Assembly (NCBI GenBank): GCA_020851835.1
Contig: JADZBZ010000035.1
Span: forward strand, 1 to 13,933
Source: Acidobacteriota bacterium
Lineage (GTDB): Bacteria > Acidobacteriota > Vicinamibacteria > Vicinamibacterales > UBA2999
Reading direction: 5' to 3'
DNA length: 13,933 bases
Part shown: piece after piece, positions 5,336-12,057 of the stretch
Layout: every line of letters begins with the position of its first letter
Position numbering within the stretch: the first letter of the stretch is position 1
Notes under the pieces: model-generated
Told to the model about the DNA's origin: nothing
The model's database searches: none
Seen by the model: only the letters and a program-made list of their open reading frames with translations
Position numbers and translations under genes: made by a program

Positions 5336-6818
5336 GCGCTCCCTGATCTACGCGGCCGGCGCCCTGGCCTTCCTGGTCGTGGCCACGCTCAATTCCGGCG
5401 GCTATCGCTACGGCGCCTCCGATCAGGCCTTCTACATCCCCGCCGTCCTCAAGCAGCTCGACCCCTCGTTGTTTCCCCGCGACACCGCCCTGCTCGCCTC
5501 GCAGGCACGCTACTTCCTGGTCGACGAGCTGGTCGCGGCGGTCATGCGCACGACGGGCTGCTCCATCGAGGCCTGTTTTGCGGCCGGTTACGTCCTGAGT
5601 CTCCTGTTGCTGTATGCGGCACTGTGGCGATTCGGACATCTCGTCTTCAGGACCCGGATCGCCGTGTGGGCGCTCCTCGCCGCCGAGACGCTGCGCCACC
5701 GGATCACGAAGACCGGGGTCAACACGCTCGAGGGGTACTTCCATCCGCGCATCCTGGTGTTCGCGCTGGGCGTCTGGGGCCTCACGCTGTATCTGCGCGG
5801 CCGCCCGTGGCTGGCGCTGGCGACGGTGTGCGCCGCTGGCCTGCTCCATCCGACGACCGCTGCCTTTTTCGTCGTCTTCCTGCTGCCCGCCATCTGGACC
5901 ACCGAGCCAGCCGCCCGGCGGGCAATCGGGAGCCTCGCGTGCGTCGGTGTCGGAGCGGCCGCGTGGCTCCTGCTGGCCGGGCCGATGCGCGGAGCGCTCG
6001 AGCCGATGGACCCGGCCTGGCGCGCGCTGCTCGGGTCGAAGGACTACCTCTTTCCGGTCCGAGACTGGGCCGCGGGCACCTGGATTGCCAACCTGGGAAC
6101 GGCGGCGCTCGCCATCGGCGGGCTGAGGTGGCGCGTGACGCGCCGCGTCGCCGCGCCTCGCGAGGCCGGGCTGCTGGCCGGGGCGGTCGTCCTCGCGCTC
6201 GGCTTTCTCGTCACGCTTCCCGCGGTGACGCTTGGGTCGGCACTCTTCGTGCAGCTGCAGATCTCGCGCGCCTTCTGGATGCTCGACCTGCTTGCCACCT
6301 TCGTCCTCGTCGGCTGGCTGGTAGACCGGCCGGTCCCGGCGGTGCGCGGGAGCGGCCGGGACTGGCGTCTGGCCGTCGCGATGCTGCTTGCCGGCATCGC
6401 GGTCGCGCGCGGCGCATGGGTGGGCTTGGTCGAACGCGGCGACCGGCCCCTCATCTCCACCACGCTGCCCGACAACGACTGGACGCGCGTGATCCGATGG
6501 GCCGGCACCCAGCCGGCCCGAACCCACCTGCTCGCCGACCCGGGCCACGCATGGAAGTACGGCGCGCCGCTCCGCTACGCGGGCCGCGACGTGTTCCTGG
6601 AAGAGGTCAAGGACGTCGCGCTGGCTTTCTACGGCCGTGAGGCGGCCGTGCGGGTCATCGAGCGTCAGGCTGCGCTCGGGGATTTCGCCGCGCTCGATGC
6701 ACCGGCAGCCCGGGCCCTCGCGGCACGCTTCCAGCTGGACTACCTGGTGGACGAGCGGGATCTCAATCTCCCCCTGGTACACCGGGAAGGACGCTTTCGC
6801 ATCTACGCGCTGCACTGA
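5331..6818 (+). CDS. Polytopic membrane protein, GT-C glycosyltransferase-like
   Basis: A 495-residue inner-membrane protein. It begins M-R-R then a membrane helix (about 5-20), has roughly ten hydrophobic segments up to about residue 375, and ends in a soluble domain of about 115 residues. The first outer loop reads S-D-Q-A-F-Y-I-P-A-V (Asp31) and then LDPSLFPRDTALL (Asp51). An acidic residue in this first loop is the hallmark of GT-C enzymes that use polyprenyl-phosphate sugars. Other landmarks are TGVNTLEGYFHPR, an AGLLHPTTAAFF helix, and ADPGHAWKYGAPLRYAGRDVF in the C-terminal part. Glycosyl transfer is inferred, not shown; a family of unknown function with the same topology is possible. 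The GTG at 5331 is chosen because hydrophobic sequence starts at once, and GGAGGGGAG lies 6 nt upstream; the next in-frame Met is far inside. Confidence 0.7.
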   Translation: MRRSLIYAAGALAFLVVATLNSGGYRYGASDQAFYIPAVLKQLDPSLFPRDTALLASQARYFLVDELVAAVMRTTGCSIEACFAAGYVLSLLLLYAALWRFGHLVFRTRIAVWALLAAETLRHRITKTGVNTLEGYFHPRILVFALGVWGLTLYLRGRPWLALATVCAAGLLHPTTAAFFVVFLLPAIWTTEPAARRAIGSLACVGVGAAAWLLLAGPMRGALEPMDPAWRALLGSKDYLFPVRDWAAGTWIANLGTAALAIGGLRWRVTRRVAAPREAGLLAGAVVLALGFLVTLPAVTLGSALFVQLQISRAFWMLDLLATFVLVGWLVDRPVPAVRGSGRDWRLAVAMLLAGIAVARGAWVGLVERGDRPLISTTLPDNDWTRVIRWAGTQPARTHLLADPGHAWKYGAPLRYAGRDVFLEEVKDVALAFYGREAAVRVIERQAALGDFAALDAPAARALAARFQLDYLVDERDLNLPLVHREGRFRIYALH

Positions 6819-6851
6819 GGCGGGCGCCGTGCGATTCGAGCGGATTCGCCG

Positions 6852-6857
6852 TAGAAT
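6852..6857 (+). promoter_or_regulatory. Putative -10 box (TAGAAT) for the aminotransferase gene
   Basis: TAGAAT lies 22 nt before the ATG at 6880, leaving room for a short leader that carries GGAGG (6868-6872). It sits in the 61-nt gap after the membrane-protein gene, suggesting separate transcription. Confidence 0.45.
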
Positions 6858-6879
6858 GCCCGAACACGGAGGCCCACCC

Positions 6880-8172
6880 ATGGCAGCACCTGTTTCCCGG
6901 CGCGACTTCACCCGTCTGTTCGCCCTCGGAGGCTCGGCGGCCCTGCTGGCCGACCCGGTCTGGGCCCGGCAGAACCCGTCTACGCCCGCGCTGGCGCCAG
7001 GCGGTCCCGCATCGGGCGAGGCCTTCTGGACGAGCGTGCGGCAGCAGTTCGTCATGCCGTCCGACCTGGCCGTGATGAACGCCGCCAACCTCTGTCCCTC
7101 GTCGCGGGCCGTGCTCGATACGCTGACCAGGGAGACCAGGAGCGTCGACCTCGACCCGTCGCCGGCCAACCGCGCGCGCCTGTATCCCGAGAAGGAGAAC
7201 ACCCGCAAGGCCCTGGCCGAGTTCCTGCGCGTCACGCCTGATGAGATCATCATCACGCGCAACACGAGCGAGTCGAACAACCTCGTGTCGAACGGGCTCG
7301 ACCTCGAGGCGGGCGACGAGGTTCTCGTGCACGGCGACAACCATCCGAGCAACCTGAACGCGTGGCGCGAGAAGGCGAAGCGCTTCGGCTTCGCGGTGGT
7401 GACGGTCGACCAGAAGAACCCGCACCCCGGGCCGGACTACTACGTCGACGCCTTCGGCCGCGCGATCACGCCGCGCACCCGGCTCATCGCGTTCACGCAC
7501 CTGACGAGCACGGTCGGCGACCTGATGCCGGCGCGCGAACTGTGCCGCCTGGCTCGGGATCGGGGCATCCTGTCCCTGCTCGACGGCGCGCAGAGCCTCG
7601 GCCTGCTCGACGTGAACCTCGCCGACATCCAGCCCGACTTCTACAGCGGCAGCGCGCACAAGTGGCCCTGCGGCGCCCGCGAGTGCGGCGTGCTGTTCGT
7701 CAACAAGACGGCACAGGATCGCCTGTGGCCCAGCATCTACAGCGCCTATCCGGGTGCGGTCGGCTTCTCACGCACGTTCGAGGGTTTCGGCCAGCGCGAT
7801 GAGGCCACGATGATTGCGTTCCGCGAGGCGCTGACGTTGCAGACGAAAGTGGGGCGCGCGGCCATCGAGCAGCGGGCGCGGGCGCTCACGACCAAGTTGA
7901 TGGACGGGCTCGCGAACCTGCCGGGCGTGAAGGTGTGGACGTCCCCCGACCCCTCACGCCGCGCGGCCGTGGTGTCGTTCGTACCGGGCACGCTCAATGC
8001 CAACGCCCTGGCGACGGCGCTCTACGAGCGAGACAAGGTGGCCATCACCACGCGCGGCGGCCAGGATCGGCCCGGCCTGCGCGTCTCACCGCACTTCTAC
8101 AACAGCCCGGCCGAGGTGGATCGTCTCGTTTCGGCGCTTGCGACGTACCTGAAGAGCGGCCTTTCACTCTGA
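6880..8172 (+). CDS. Tat-targeted class V aminotransferase (isopenicillin N epimerase / cysteine desulfurase-like)
   Basis: A 430-residue PLP enzyme. The N-terminus has a twin-arginine signal: S-R-R-D-F-T at residues 6-11, a hydrophobic core, and a cut site near VWA (Ala29), implying folded export to the periplasm. The mature part is a full fold-type I domain: ITRNTSESNN (cofactor phosphate loop), HGDNHPSNLNAW, FTHLTSTVGDLMPARELCRLARDRG, then Asp235 in LLDGAQSLG (PLP pyridine nitrogen) and the Schiff-base Lys261 in SGSAHKWPCG. The C-terminal small domain has TTRGGQDRPGLRVSPHFYNSPAEVDRL. The pattern is nearest to isopenicillin N epimerase-like members of class V; the true substrate cannot be read from sequence. 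The start at 6880 has GGAGG 7 nt upstream; an in-frame ATG at 6856 overlaps the -10 box and would only add eight residues. A PLP enzyme outside the cytoplasm is uncommon. Confidence 0.92.
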   Translation: MAAPVSRRDFTRLFALGGSAALLADPVWARQNPSTPALAPGGPASGEAFWTSVRQQFVMPSDLAVMNAANLCPSSRAVLDTLTRETRSVDLDPSPANRARLYPEKENTRKALAEFLRVTPDEIIITRNTSESNNLVSNGLDLEAGDEVLVHGDNHPSNLNAWREKAKRFGFAVVTVDQKNPHPGPDYYVDAFGRAITPRTRLIAFTHLTSTVGDLMPARELCRLARDRGILSLLDGAQSLGLLDVNLADIQPDFYSGSAHKWPCGARECGVLFVNKTAQDRLWPSIYSAYPGAVGFSRTFEGFGQRDEATMIAFREALTLQTKVGRAAIEQRARALTTKLMDGLANLPGVKVWTSPDPSRRAAVVSFVPGTLNANALATALYERDKVAITTRGGQDRPGLRVSPHFYNSPAEVDRLVSALATYLKSGLSL

Positions 8173-8205
8173 GCGGCGGTGTGGAGCGGCGGGTGGCGCC
8201 GGCAC

Positions 8206-8231
8206 GGCCCGGCCGCGCGCGCCGGAGGGCC
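8206..8231. terminator. GC-rich inverted repeat between convergent genes
   Basis: GGCCC at 8206-8210 can pair with GGGCC at 8227-8231 around an inner GGC/GCC stem and CG-rich loop. It lies between the aminotransferase stop (8172) and the stop of the minus-strand gene (8278), where a bidirectional terminator is expected. There is no T tract on either side. Confidence 0.3.
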
Positions 8232-8277
8232 GCCCATCGTGACGCGATTCCTGACGCCGCCACGGTGGTGTCGCGCC

Positions 8278-8652
8278 TCAGTCGCCCAACTCGATGGCCG
8301 GCAGTCGCAGGGCCGGCCGGCCTTCCGCGCCGAACCATAGCTGAATCGCGCGGCCGTCCACCCGCGTGCCCGGTTCGGCCAGATCGGTACCCGGCCCCAG
8401 ACCGGCCGGCCACGGATCGCCGCTTGTCTGGTTGACCACGTCCTGCGCCATGCTCAGCACGTTCCAGGCTGCGCTGGCAAAGTCCTCCGGATCGTGATCG
8501 TCAGGATCGATGTGGCTCAGGGACGTGGACACCAGAACGTGATCGGGCGGGTCGATGGTCACCGCATCGCCGTCCGCCCGCACGGCAAACCCTCCGGGCA
8601 GGATCGACTCGAGACGAACGACGAGCTCACGTGCGAACGCGGTTGGTGTCAT
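8278..8652 (-). CDS. Small conserved-looking protein of unknown function
   Basis: A 124-residue acidic protein that I do not recognise. It has no signal peptide, membrane helix or cysteine motif. The first part reads as a helix (TPTAFARELVVRLESIL) followed by two or three beta strands with polar turns (GGFAVRADGDAVTIDPPDHVLVSTSL). An Asp-rich turn (HIDPDDHDPEDF) is followed by a helix (AAWNVLSMAQDVVNQTSG), and the C-terminus again looks like strands (AIQLWFGAEGRPALRLPAIEL). This is consistent with a small alpha/beta fold. The ATG at 8652 is preferred because TACAAT ends 9 nt upstream; a GTG at 8658 would add two residues but leave only 3 nt after the box. It is divergent from the alpha/beta hydrolase gene. 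Confidence 0.7.
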   Translation of the reverse strand: MTPTAFARELVVRLESILPGGFAVRADGDAVTIDPPDHVLVSTSLSHIDPDDHDPEDFASAAWNVLSMAQDVVNQTSGDPWPAGLGPGTDLAEPGTRVDGRAIQLWFGAEGRPALRLPAIELGD

Positions 8653-8661
8653 GGGCACCGC

Positions 8662-8667
8662 ATTGTA
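8662..8667 (-). promoter_or_regulatory. Putative -10 box (TACAAT) for the 8278-8652 gene
   Basis: TACAAT on the minus strand ends 9 nt before the ATG at 8652. No Shine-Dalgarno lies between, as at the other short-leader starts. Confidence 0.45.
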
Positions 8668-8744
8668 GCGGCTTCCCCGCAGCGCGCTGATGCCGAGTCA
8701 TCGAGCCCACCATCGGCACGGGGGATGACGCACGCTGGCGACGC

Positions 8745-8750
8745 TACAAT
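8745..8750 (+). promoter_or_regulatory. Putative -10 box (TACAAT) for the alpha/beta hydrolase gene
   Basis: GCTACAAT here matches exactly the 8-mer in front of the divergent gene at 8652. It ends 13 nt before the GTG at 8764, and AGAAGA (8751-8756) could act as a weak Shine-Dalgarno. Both divergent genes thus share the same core promoter word. Confidence 0.45.
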
Positions 8751-8763
8751 AGAAGACACACCC

Positions 8764-9747
8764 GTGCAAGCTGGCGTTCCGCCATTCGTTCCCCTCTCGC
8801 GCTGGGCAGGCGGCCATCGGATGACGTTGTACGCGTGGGCGCGTTCACGCCGGTTCCCCTCGCTGCCGGCACCCGAGACGCGCTACTTCGACGTCGCGTC
8901 CGACGCGCGCGTGCTCGCCCACTGCCACTGGCAATCCGATCGGCAGTCGCGCCCAACCGTGCTCCTGCTCCACGGCCTCGAGAGCTCCAGCGACGCGCAC
9001 TACGTACGCGGCATTGCCGACAAGGCATGGGCTCTCGGCTTCAACGTCGTTCGCCTGAACCAGCGCAACTGCGGAGGTACCGAGCACCTCTCGCGGGGCC
9101 TCTATCACTCGGGGCTGACGGCCGACCCGCTGTTCGTCCTCACCGAGCTGCGAGACCGAGACGGCCTCTCGACGTTCGGGGTCGCCGGCTACTCGCTGGG
9201 CGGCAACCTCGCCATCAAGCTGGCGGGCGAGCTCGCCGCGGCGGGACTGCCCGAGTTGAAGGCCGTGTGCGCGGTGTCGCCGGTGCTCGAGCTCGACCAG
9301 TGCGTCCGCGCGATTGAGCGGACCGAGAACCGCCTGTACGAGTGGAACTTCTGTCGCAACCTGCAGGGCCGGTTGCGGCGCAAGGCCCACGCTTTTCCCG
9401 GCCTGTTCAACCTCGACGGGCTCTGGAAGATCTGGTCGATTCGCGCGTTCGACGAGCGCTATACGGCGCCGCACCACGGCTTCGACGGCGCCAGCGACTA
9501 CTACCACCGCGCCAGCGCCATGCGCGTCGTCGAGCACGTGGCCCGGCCGGCCCTGGTACTCAGCGCGGCCGACGACCCGTTCGTGCCCGCCGACATCTTC
9601 GACGCGCCGGTGCTGCGAGAGAACCCGTATGTGACCACCGCGGTGACGCCGCAGGGCGGTCACTGCGCGTTTGTCGAAGAGCCGAACGGGTACGACGGCT
9701 ATTTCGCCGAGCGCGAGGTGCTCGAGTTCCTGGCGCAGCACCTCTGA
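8764..9747 (+). CDS. YheT-type alpha/beta hydrolase (COG0429)
   Basis: A 327-residue cytoplasmic hydrolase. The catalytic triad is visible: nucleophile Ser144 in GYSLGGN, acid in SAADDPFVP (Asp270 or Asp271) and His300 in GGHCAF. The oxyanion segment is LLLHGLESSSDAHYVRGIA. The N-terminal W-x-G-G-H-x-x-T-L-Y block, typical of the YheT/EMB8 branch, matches residues just after the start; this block argues for the GTG at 8764 rather than the ATG at 8821, which would cut it. Other family blocks are VVRLNQRNCGGTEH and FDERYTAPHHGF. Members act as esterases or lipases on small or lipid esters; the substrate here is unknown. The gene has its own promoter-like TACAAT and converges with the DUF72 gene, leaving only 18 nt between stops. 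Confidence 0.93.
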   Translation: MQAGVPPFVPLSRWAGGHRMTLYAWARSRRFPSLPAPETRYFDVASDARVLAHCHWQSDRQSRPTVLLLHGLESSSDAHYVRGIADKAWALGFNVVRLNQRNCGGTEHLSRGLYHSGLTADPLFVLTELRDRDGLSTFGVAGYSLGGNLAIKLAGELAAAGLPELKAVCAVSPVLELDQCVRAIERTENRLYEWNFCRNLQGRLRRKAHAFPGLFNLDGLWKIWSIRAFDERYTAPHHGFDGASDYYHRASAMRVVEHVARPALVLSAADDPFVPADIFDAPVLRENPYVTTAVTPQGGHCAFVEEPNGYDGYFAEREVLEFLAQHL

Positions 9748-9765
9748 GCGGGTGCGACGACGACG

Positions 9766-10482
9766 TCATCCGCCGTCACGCGCGAGCCGTTCCATCATCA
9801 TCTGGCCGAACTGGGCGCCCTTCCCTTCATCTTCGTGTTTGAAGTACACGAACACCGCCTCGCAACGCGACGACAGGTCCCGGGCCACCGCCGCCCACCG
9901 ATCGATCTCCGCCGGCCCATAGCCTTCGTCTCGCAGGCGCAGGTAGGCATGCCGGGCCGTGACCACGACCGGGGTGTCGCGCTTCTCGCTGTCCGCGATG
10001 CACAGCGCCGCGTTCTTCGTGCGGAGGCAGTCGTAGACCTCCTCGTCCAGCCACGAATCGTGCCGGAACTCGAAGGCGGAGGTCGCCTTTGGCGGCAACA
10101 GCGTCAGGAACTCCGACAACACCCCGATGTCCTTCTTGAAGGTCGGCGGAAGCTGGAAGAGCAGCGCGCCCATCCGCGGGCCCAGTTCGGATGCCGCCGC
10201 CAGGAACCCCTTCACCGCATCGGCCACGCCGGCGGGCCTGAGCTTCTTCTCGTGCGTGATCCGCCGCGGCGCTTTGAGCGTGAAACGAAAGGCCTCCGGC
10301 ACACGTGTGCACCACCCCGCCACGAGCTTCGGTGTCGGCATTCGGTAGAAGGTGTAATTGATCTCGACCGTCGGGAACCGCTCCGCGTAGTAGCCGAGCA
10401 TCTGTGCTGCCGGCAAGCCCTCGGGATAGAAGCTGCCCTTCCATTCAGGGTAGGCGTAGCCGGAGGTACCAATCAGAATCAT
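9766..10482 (-). CDS. DUF72 (YecE-like) protein
   Basis: A 238-residue TIM-barrel-type protein of the DUF72 family. The N-terminus carries the diagnostic I-G-T-S-G-Y-x-Y-x-x-W-K-G-x-F-Y-P block (residues 4-20), followed by FPTVEINYTFYRMP, RFTLKAPRRITHEKKL, LLFQLPPTF, AFEFRHDSW and the closing Y-F-K-H-E-D-E-G-K-G. No enzyme activity has been firmly assigned to the family; it is widespread and resembles sugar-phosphate isomerase or endonuclease IV-type barrels. It is somewhat below the usual 240-290 residues but has all main blocks. The ATG at 10482 is chosen because the conserved block starts three residues later; no Shine-Dalgarno or clear -10 is visible upstream. It lies downstream of the RRM gene on the same strand, with strong hairpins between. 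Confidence 0.93.
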   Translation of the reverse strand: MILIGTSGYAYPEWKGSFYPEGLPAAQMLGYYAERFPTVEINYTFYRMPTPKLVAGWCTRVPEAFRFTLKAPRRITHEKKLRPAGVADAVKGFLAAASELGPRMGALLFQLPPTFKKDIGVLSEFLTLLPPKATSAFEFRHDSWLDEEVYDCLRTKNAALCIADSEKRDTPVVVTARHAYLRLRDEGYGPAEIDRWAAVARDLSSRCEAVFVYFKHEDEGKGAQFGQMMMERLARDGG

Positions 10483-10536
10483 CGGACTGCGGGCTGGCGA
10501 GGAAGTCGACGGGCGGGGATGCGAGTGCCTCTGGGT

Positions 10537-10549
10537 GTCTCTGAGAGAC
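10537..10549. repeat. 13-nt perfect palindrome
   Basis: GTCTCTGAGAGAC reads the same on both strands except for its central base. It lies 54 nt before the DUF72 start and directly beyond the large hairpin that follows the RRM gene. It could be an operator for DUF72 or part of a 3' structure for the RRM mRNA. Confidence 0.5.
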
Positions 10550-10550
10550 G

Positions 10551-10585
10551 GGGGCAGGGCGGCCGGAGCGGCCCACCCTGTCCCC
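10551..10585 (-). terminator. Large hairpin after the RRM gene (terminator-like)
   Basis: Outer arms GGGGCAGGG (10551-10559) and CCCTGTCCCC (10576-10585) pair with one bulged base. An inner GGCCG/CGGCC stem closes a 3-nt loop, giving about 14 bp in all. It begins 15 nt after the RRM stop on the minus strand. No U tract follows; instead the 13-nt palindrome comes next. It probably limits read-through into DUF72 or stabilises the RRM mRNA. Confidence 0.5.
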
Positions 10586-10600
10586 GGCGATCGGTTCAGC

Positions 10601-10933
10601 CTACCAGCGAGGCTCGCGCCGGCCGCCACCGCCACCACCGCCGCCAAAGCCACCGCGTCCGCCGCCGGCACCGCCGAAGCCCGACTCCTTGGGCCGCGCT
10701 TCGTTGACAACCAGTGACCGGCCGTCGAGCTCGTACTGGTGAAACTCGTCGATGGCCTTCTGCGCATCGTCGTCGTTCACCATCTCGACGAACGCGAAGC
10801 CGCGAGCGCGTCCGGTCGCCTGATCGCGCATGACGCGGACGTTGTCGACGGCGCCGGCGCGGCTGAAGAGGGCGGTGAGGTCTTCGTCGGTGGTCTTGTA
10901 GGGAAGGTTCCCAACATACAGTCTGCGGCCCAT
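10601..10933 (-). CDS. RRM RNA-binding protein with glycine-rich tail
   Basis: A 110-residue protein with a single RNA recognition motif. RNP2 is R-L-Y-V-G-N (residues 4-9) and RNP1 is R-A-R-G-F-A-F-V (42-49), with the aromatic residues that stack on RNA bases (Tyr6, Phe46, Phe48) in place. The domain ends near residue 80 (SLVVNEARPK) and is followed by a tail of Gly, Phe and Arg (FGGAGGGRGGFGGG, then RREPRW). This is the architecture of bacterial Rbp proteins, first studied in cyanobacteria, where several are cold-induced and act as RNA chaperones. The ATG at 10933 is chosen because the domain begins at once, as in the family. A promoter far upstream implies a leader of about 150 nt, which suggests post-transcriptional control, perhaps autoregulation. 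Confidence 0.95.
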   Translation of the reverse strand: MGRRLYVGNLPYKTTDEDLTALFSRAGAVDNVRVMRDQATGRARGFAFVEMVNDDDAQKAIDEFHQYELDGRSLVVNEARPKESGFGGAGGGRGGFGGGGGGGGRREPRW

Positions 10934-10969
10934 GGAGCGCTCTGCCTTTGCGCGCGGTGTCTCGGACGA

Positions 10970-11000
10970 TGCACGAGCCAGCGCGCCCACGGCGCGTGCA
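10970..11000 (-). promoter_or_regulatory. Hairpin in the RRM-gene leader
   Basis: TGCACG (10970-10975) and CGTGCA (10995-11000) are perfect inverted arms, with a further CGC/GCG pairing inside. The structure lies 37-67 nt before the RRM start on the minus strand, within the inferred untranslated leader. Confidence 0.4.
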
Positions 11001-11090
11001 CCAGAAAGCGCTCGCAACGTAGAGGGCCTGGAGGAACGGATCACCGACACCAACCTGGCTGCACCTGCGGGGCTTTCGAAACGCTGGCGG

Positions 11091-11099
11091 AGTATAGCA
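11091..11099 (-). promoter_or_regulatory. Extended -10 promoter (TGC-TATACT) for the RRM gene
   Basis: On the minus strand TGCTATACT gives a TGn extension and a near-consensus -10 (TATACT at 11091-11096). A start site near 11084 would give a leader of about 150 nt. No good -35 is seen at 16-18 nt, which is normal for extended -10 promoters. Confidence 0.5.
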
Positions 11100-11168
11100 G
11101 GAACCCGTCAATCCCCACCACGGCCGGGCCGACGTCTGCTTTCAGCTGCCGCTGGAGCCTCAGTGCGA

Positions 11169-11174
11169 TAGAGT
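11169..11174 (+). promoter_or_regulatory. Putative -10 box (TAGAGT) for the SCO-like gene
   Basis: TAGAGT ends 7 nt before the ATG at 11182. The purine run GAAGGG (11176-11181) abuts the ATG and is too close to act well as a Shine-Dalgarno unless the ATG at 11185 is used. Confidence 0.3.
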
Positions 11175-11181
11175 CGAAGGG

Positions 11182-12042
11182 ATGATGCGATGGGTCGCCG
11201 CGCTGCTGACCATGATCGCGGCTGGCGGATGCGGCCGCGAACCCTCCCCCGTAACCTACCCGCTCTCCGGTCAGATCCTGGCCATCCGGGCCGACACGCA
11301 GGAAGTCCTCATTCGGCACGGCGACATCGTGGGGTTCATGCCGGGCATGACCATGCCGTTCAGGGTCCGCGATCCCCGGTTACTGGAGGGCCGGGCCGCC
11401 GGCGATCTCATCACCGCCACCTTGTCGGTCACCGACGAGGCCGCGTGGATCAGCGCGCTCACCTCCACCGGCCATGCGCCGCTGCCGGTGGACGCCCGCC
11501 GGGAGTTCCCCGCCGCGACCGGCATCTCGCTGCTCGGGCCGGGAGACCCCGCGCCCGATACCGAACTGAGCGCGGCCGACGGCTCGCCAGTGTCGCTGAC
11601 CGCTTCTGGTGGACGGGTCACCGCCATGACATTCATTTACACCCGATGTCCGCTGCCGGAGTTCTGTCCCCTGATGGATCGTCGCTTCGCCGAGGTTCAG
11701 CGGGCCGTGCCGCGGGATCCGGCGCTGGCGGGCCGGGTGCGGCTGATATCAGTGAGCTTCGACCCCGACTCCGACACGCCGGCACGGCTGGCCGAACACG
11801 CACGGGCATTGGGGGCCAATCCGGCCGTTTGGCAGTTCGCCACGCTGACCGAAGGCGCCGCCATCGACCGCTTCGCGGCGGCCTTCGGCGTCAACGTCAT
11901 CCGCGAGGCGGACGGCACCATCACGCACAACCTCCGCACGATTGTGCTCGATCGCGCCGGCCTCGTGGTCGCGGTCCACGACGGCAATCAGTGGACGGCC
12001 GACCAGCTGCTGACCGACCTGCGCCGCGCGGCCGGTCGGTAG
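11182..12042 (+). CDS. SCO-family copper chaperone lipoprotein with CusF-like N-terminal domain
   Basis: A 286-residue exported protein. The N-terminus is a short lipoprotein signal with a lipobox-like AAGGC (lipid Cys17). Residues about 25-95 form a CusF-like copper-binding domain: YPLSGQILAI, then His46 and the Met-rich F-M-P-G-M-T-M-P-F (52-60). The second domain (about 118-284) is the thioredoxin-like SCO1/SenC fold. It has PAPDTELSAADG, the copper-binding cysteines Cys156 and Cys162 in TFIYTRCPLPEFCPLMDRRF, VSFDPDSDTPARLAEHA, and the distal ligand His249 in TITHNLRT. SCO proteins deliver Cu to cytochrome oxidase CuA or act as thiol reductases. Unusually the cysteines are spaced CX5C rather than CX3C. 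The start could be the ATG at 11182 or 11185. A transglutaminase-like gene follows 15 nt later. Confidence 0.92.
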   Translation: MMRWVAALLTMIAAGGCGREPSPVTYPLSGQILAIRADTQEVLIRHGDIVGFMPGMTMPFRVRDPRLLEGRAAGDLITATLSVTDEAAWISALTSTGHAPLPVDARREFPAATGISLLGPGDPAPDTELSAADGSPVSLTASGGRVTAMTFIYTRCPLPEFCPLMDRRFAEVQRAVPRDPALAGRVRLISVSFDPDSDTPARLAEHARALGANPAVWQFATLTEGAAIDRFAAAFGVNVIREADGTITHNLRTIVLDRAGLVVAVHDGNQWTADQLLTDLRRAAGR

Positions 12043-12057
12043 AGGCCGTCAATCGCC

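Noticed and set aside
5154..7352. Very long open frame (732 codons) on the minus strand
   Set aside because: It lies opposite the clearly recognisable membrane protein and part of the aminotransferase. Its product is low-complexity Arg/Gln/Gly-rich with no domain. Long antisense frames are expected at this GC content.
8494..8763. Upstream extension of the alpha/beta hydrolase
   Set aside because: It overlaps the divergent gene and its promoter; the extension has no family similarity, and the conserved N-terminal block is complete from 8764.
10934..11053. In-frame N-terminal extension of the RRM protein from a TTG at 11053
   Set aside because: RRM proteins of this type begin almost directly with RNP2; the extension is Arg/Ala/Ser-rich and lies in the inferred structured leader.
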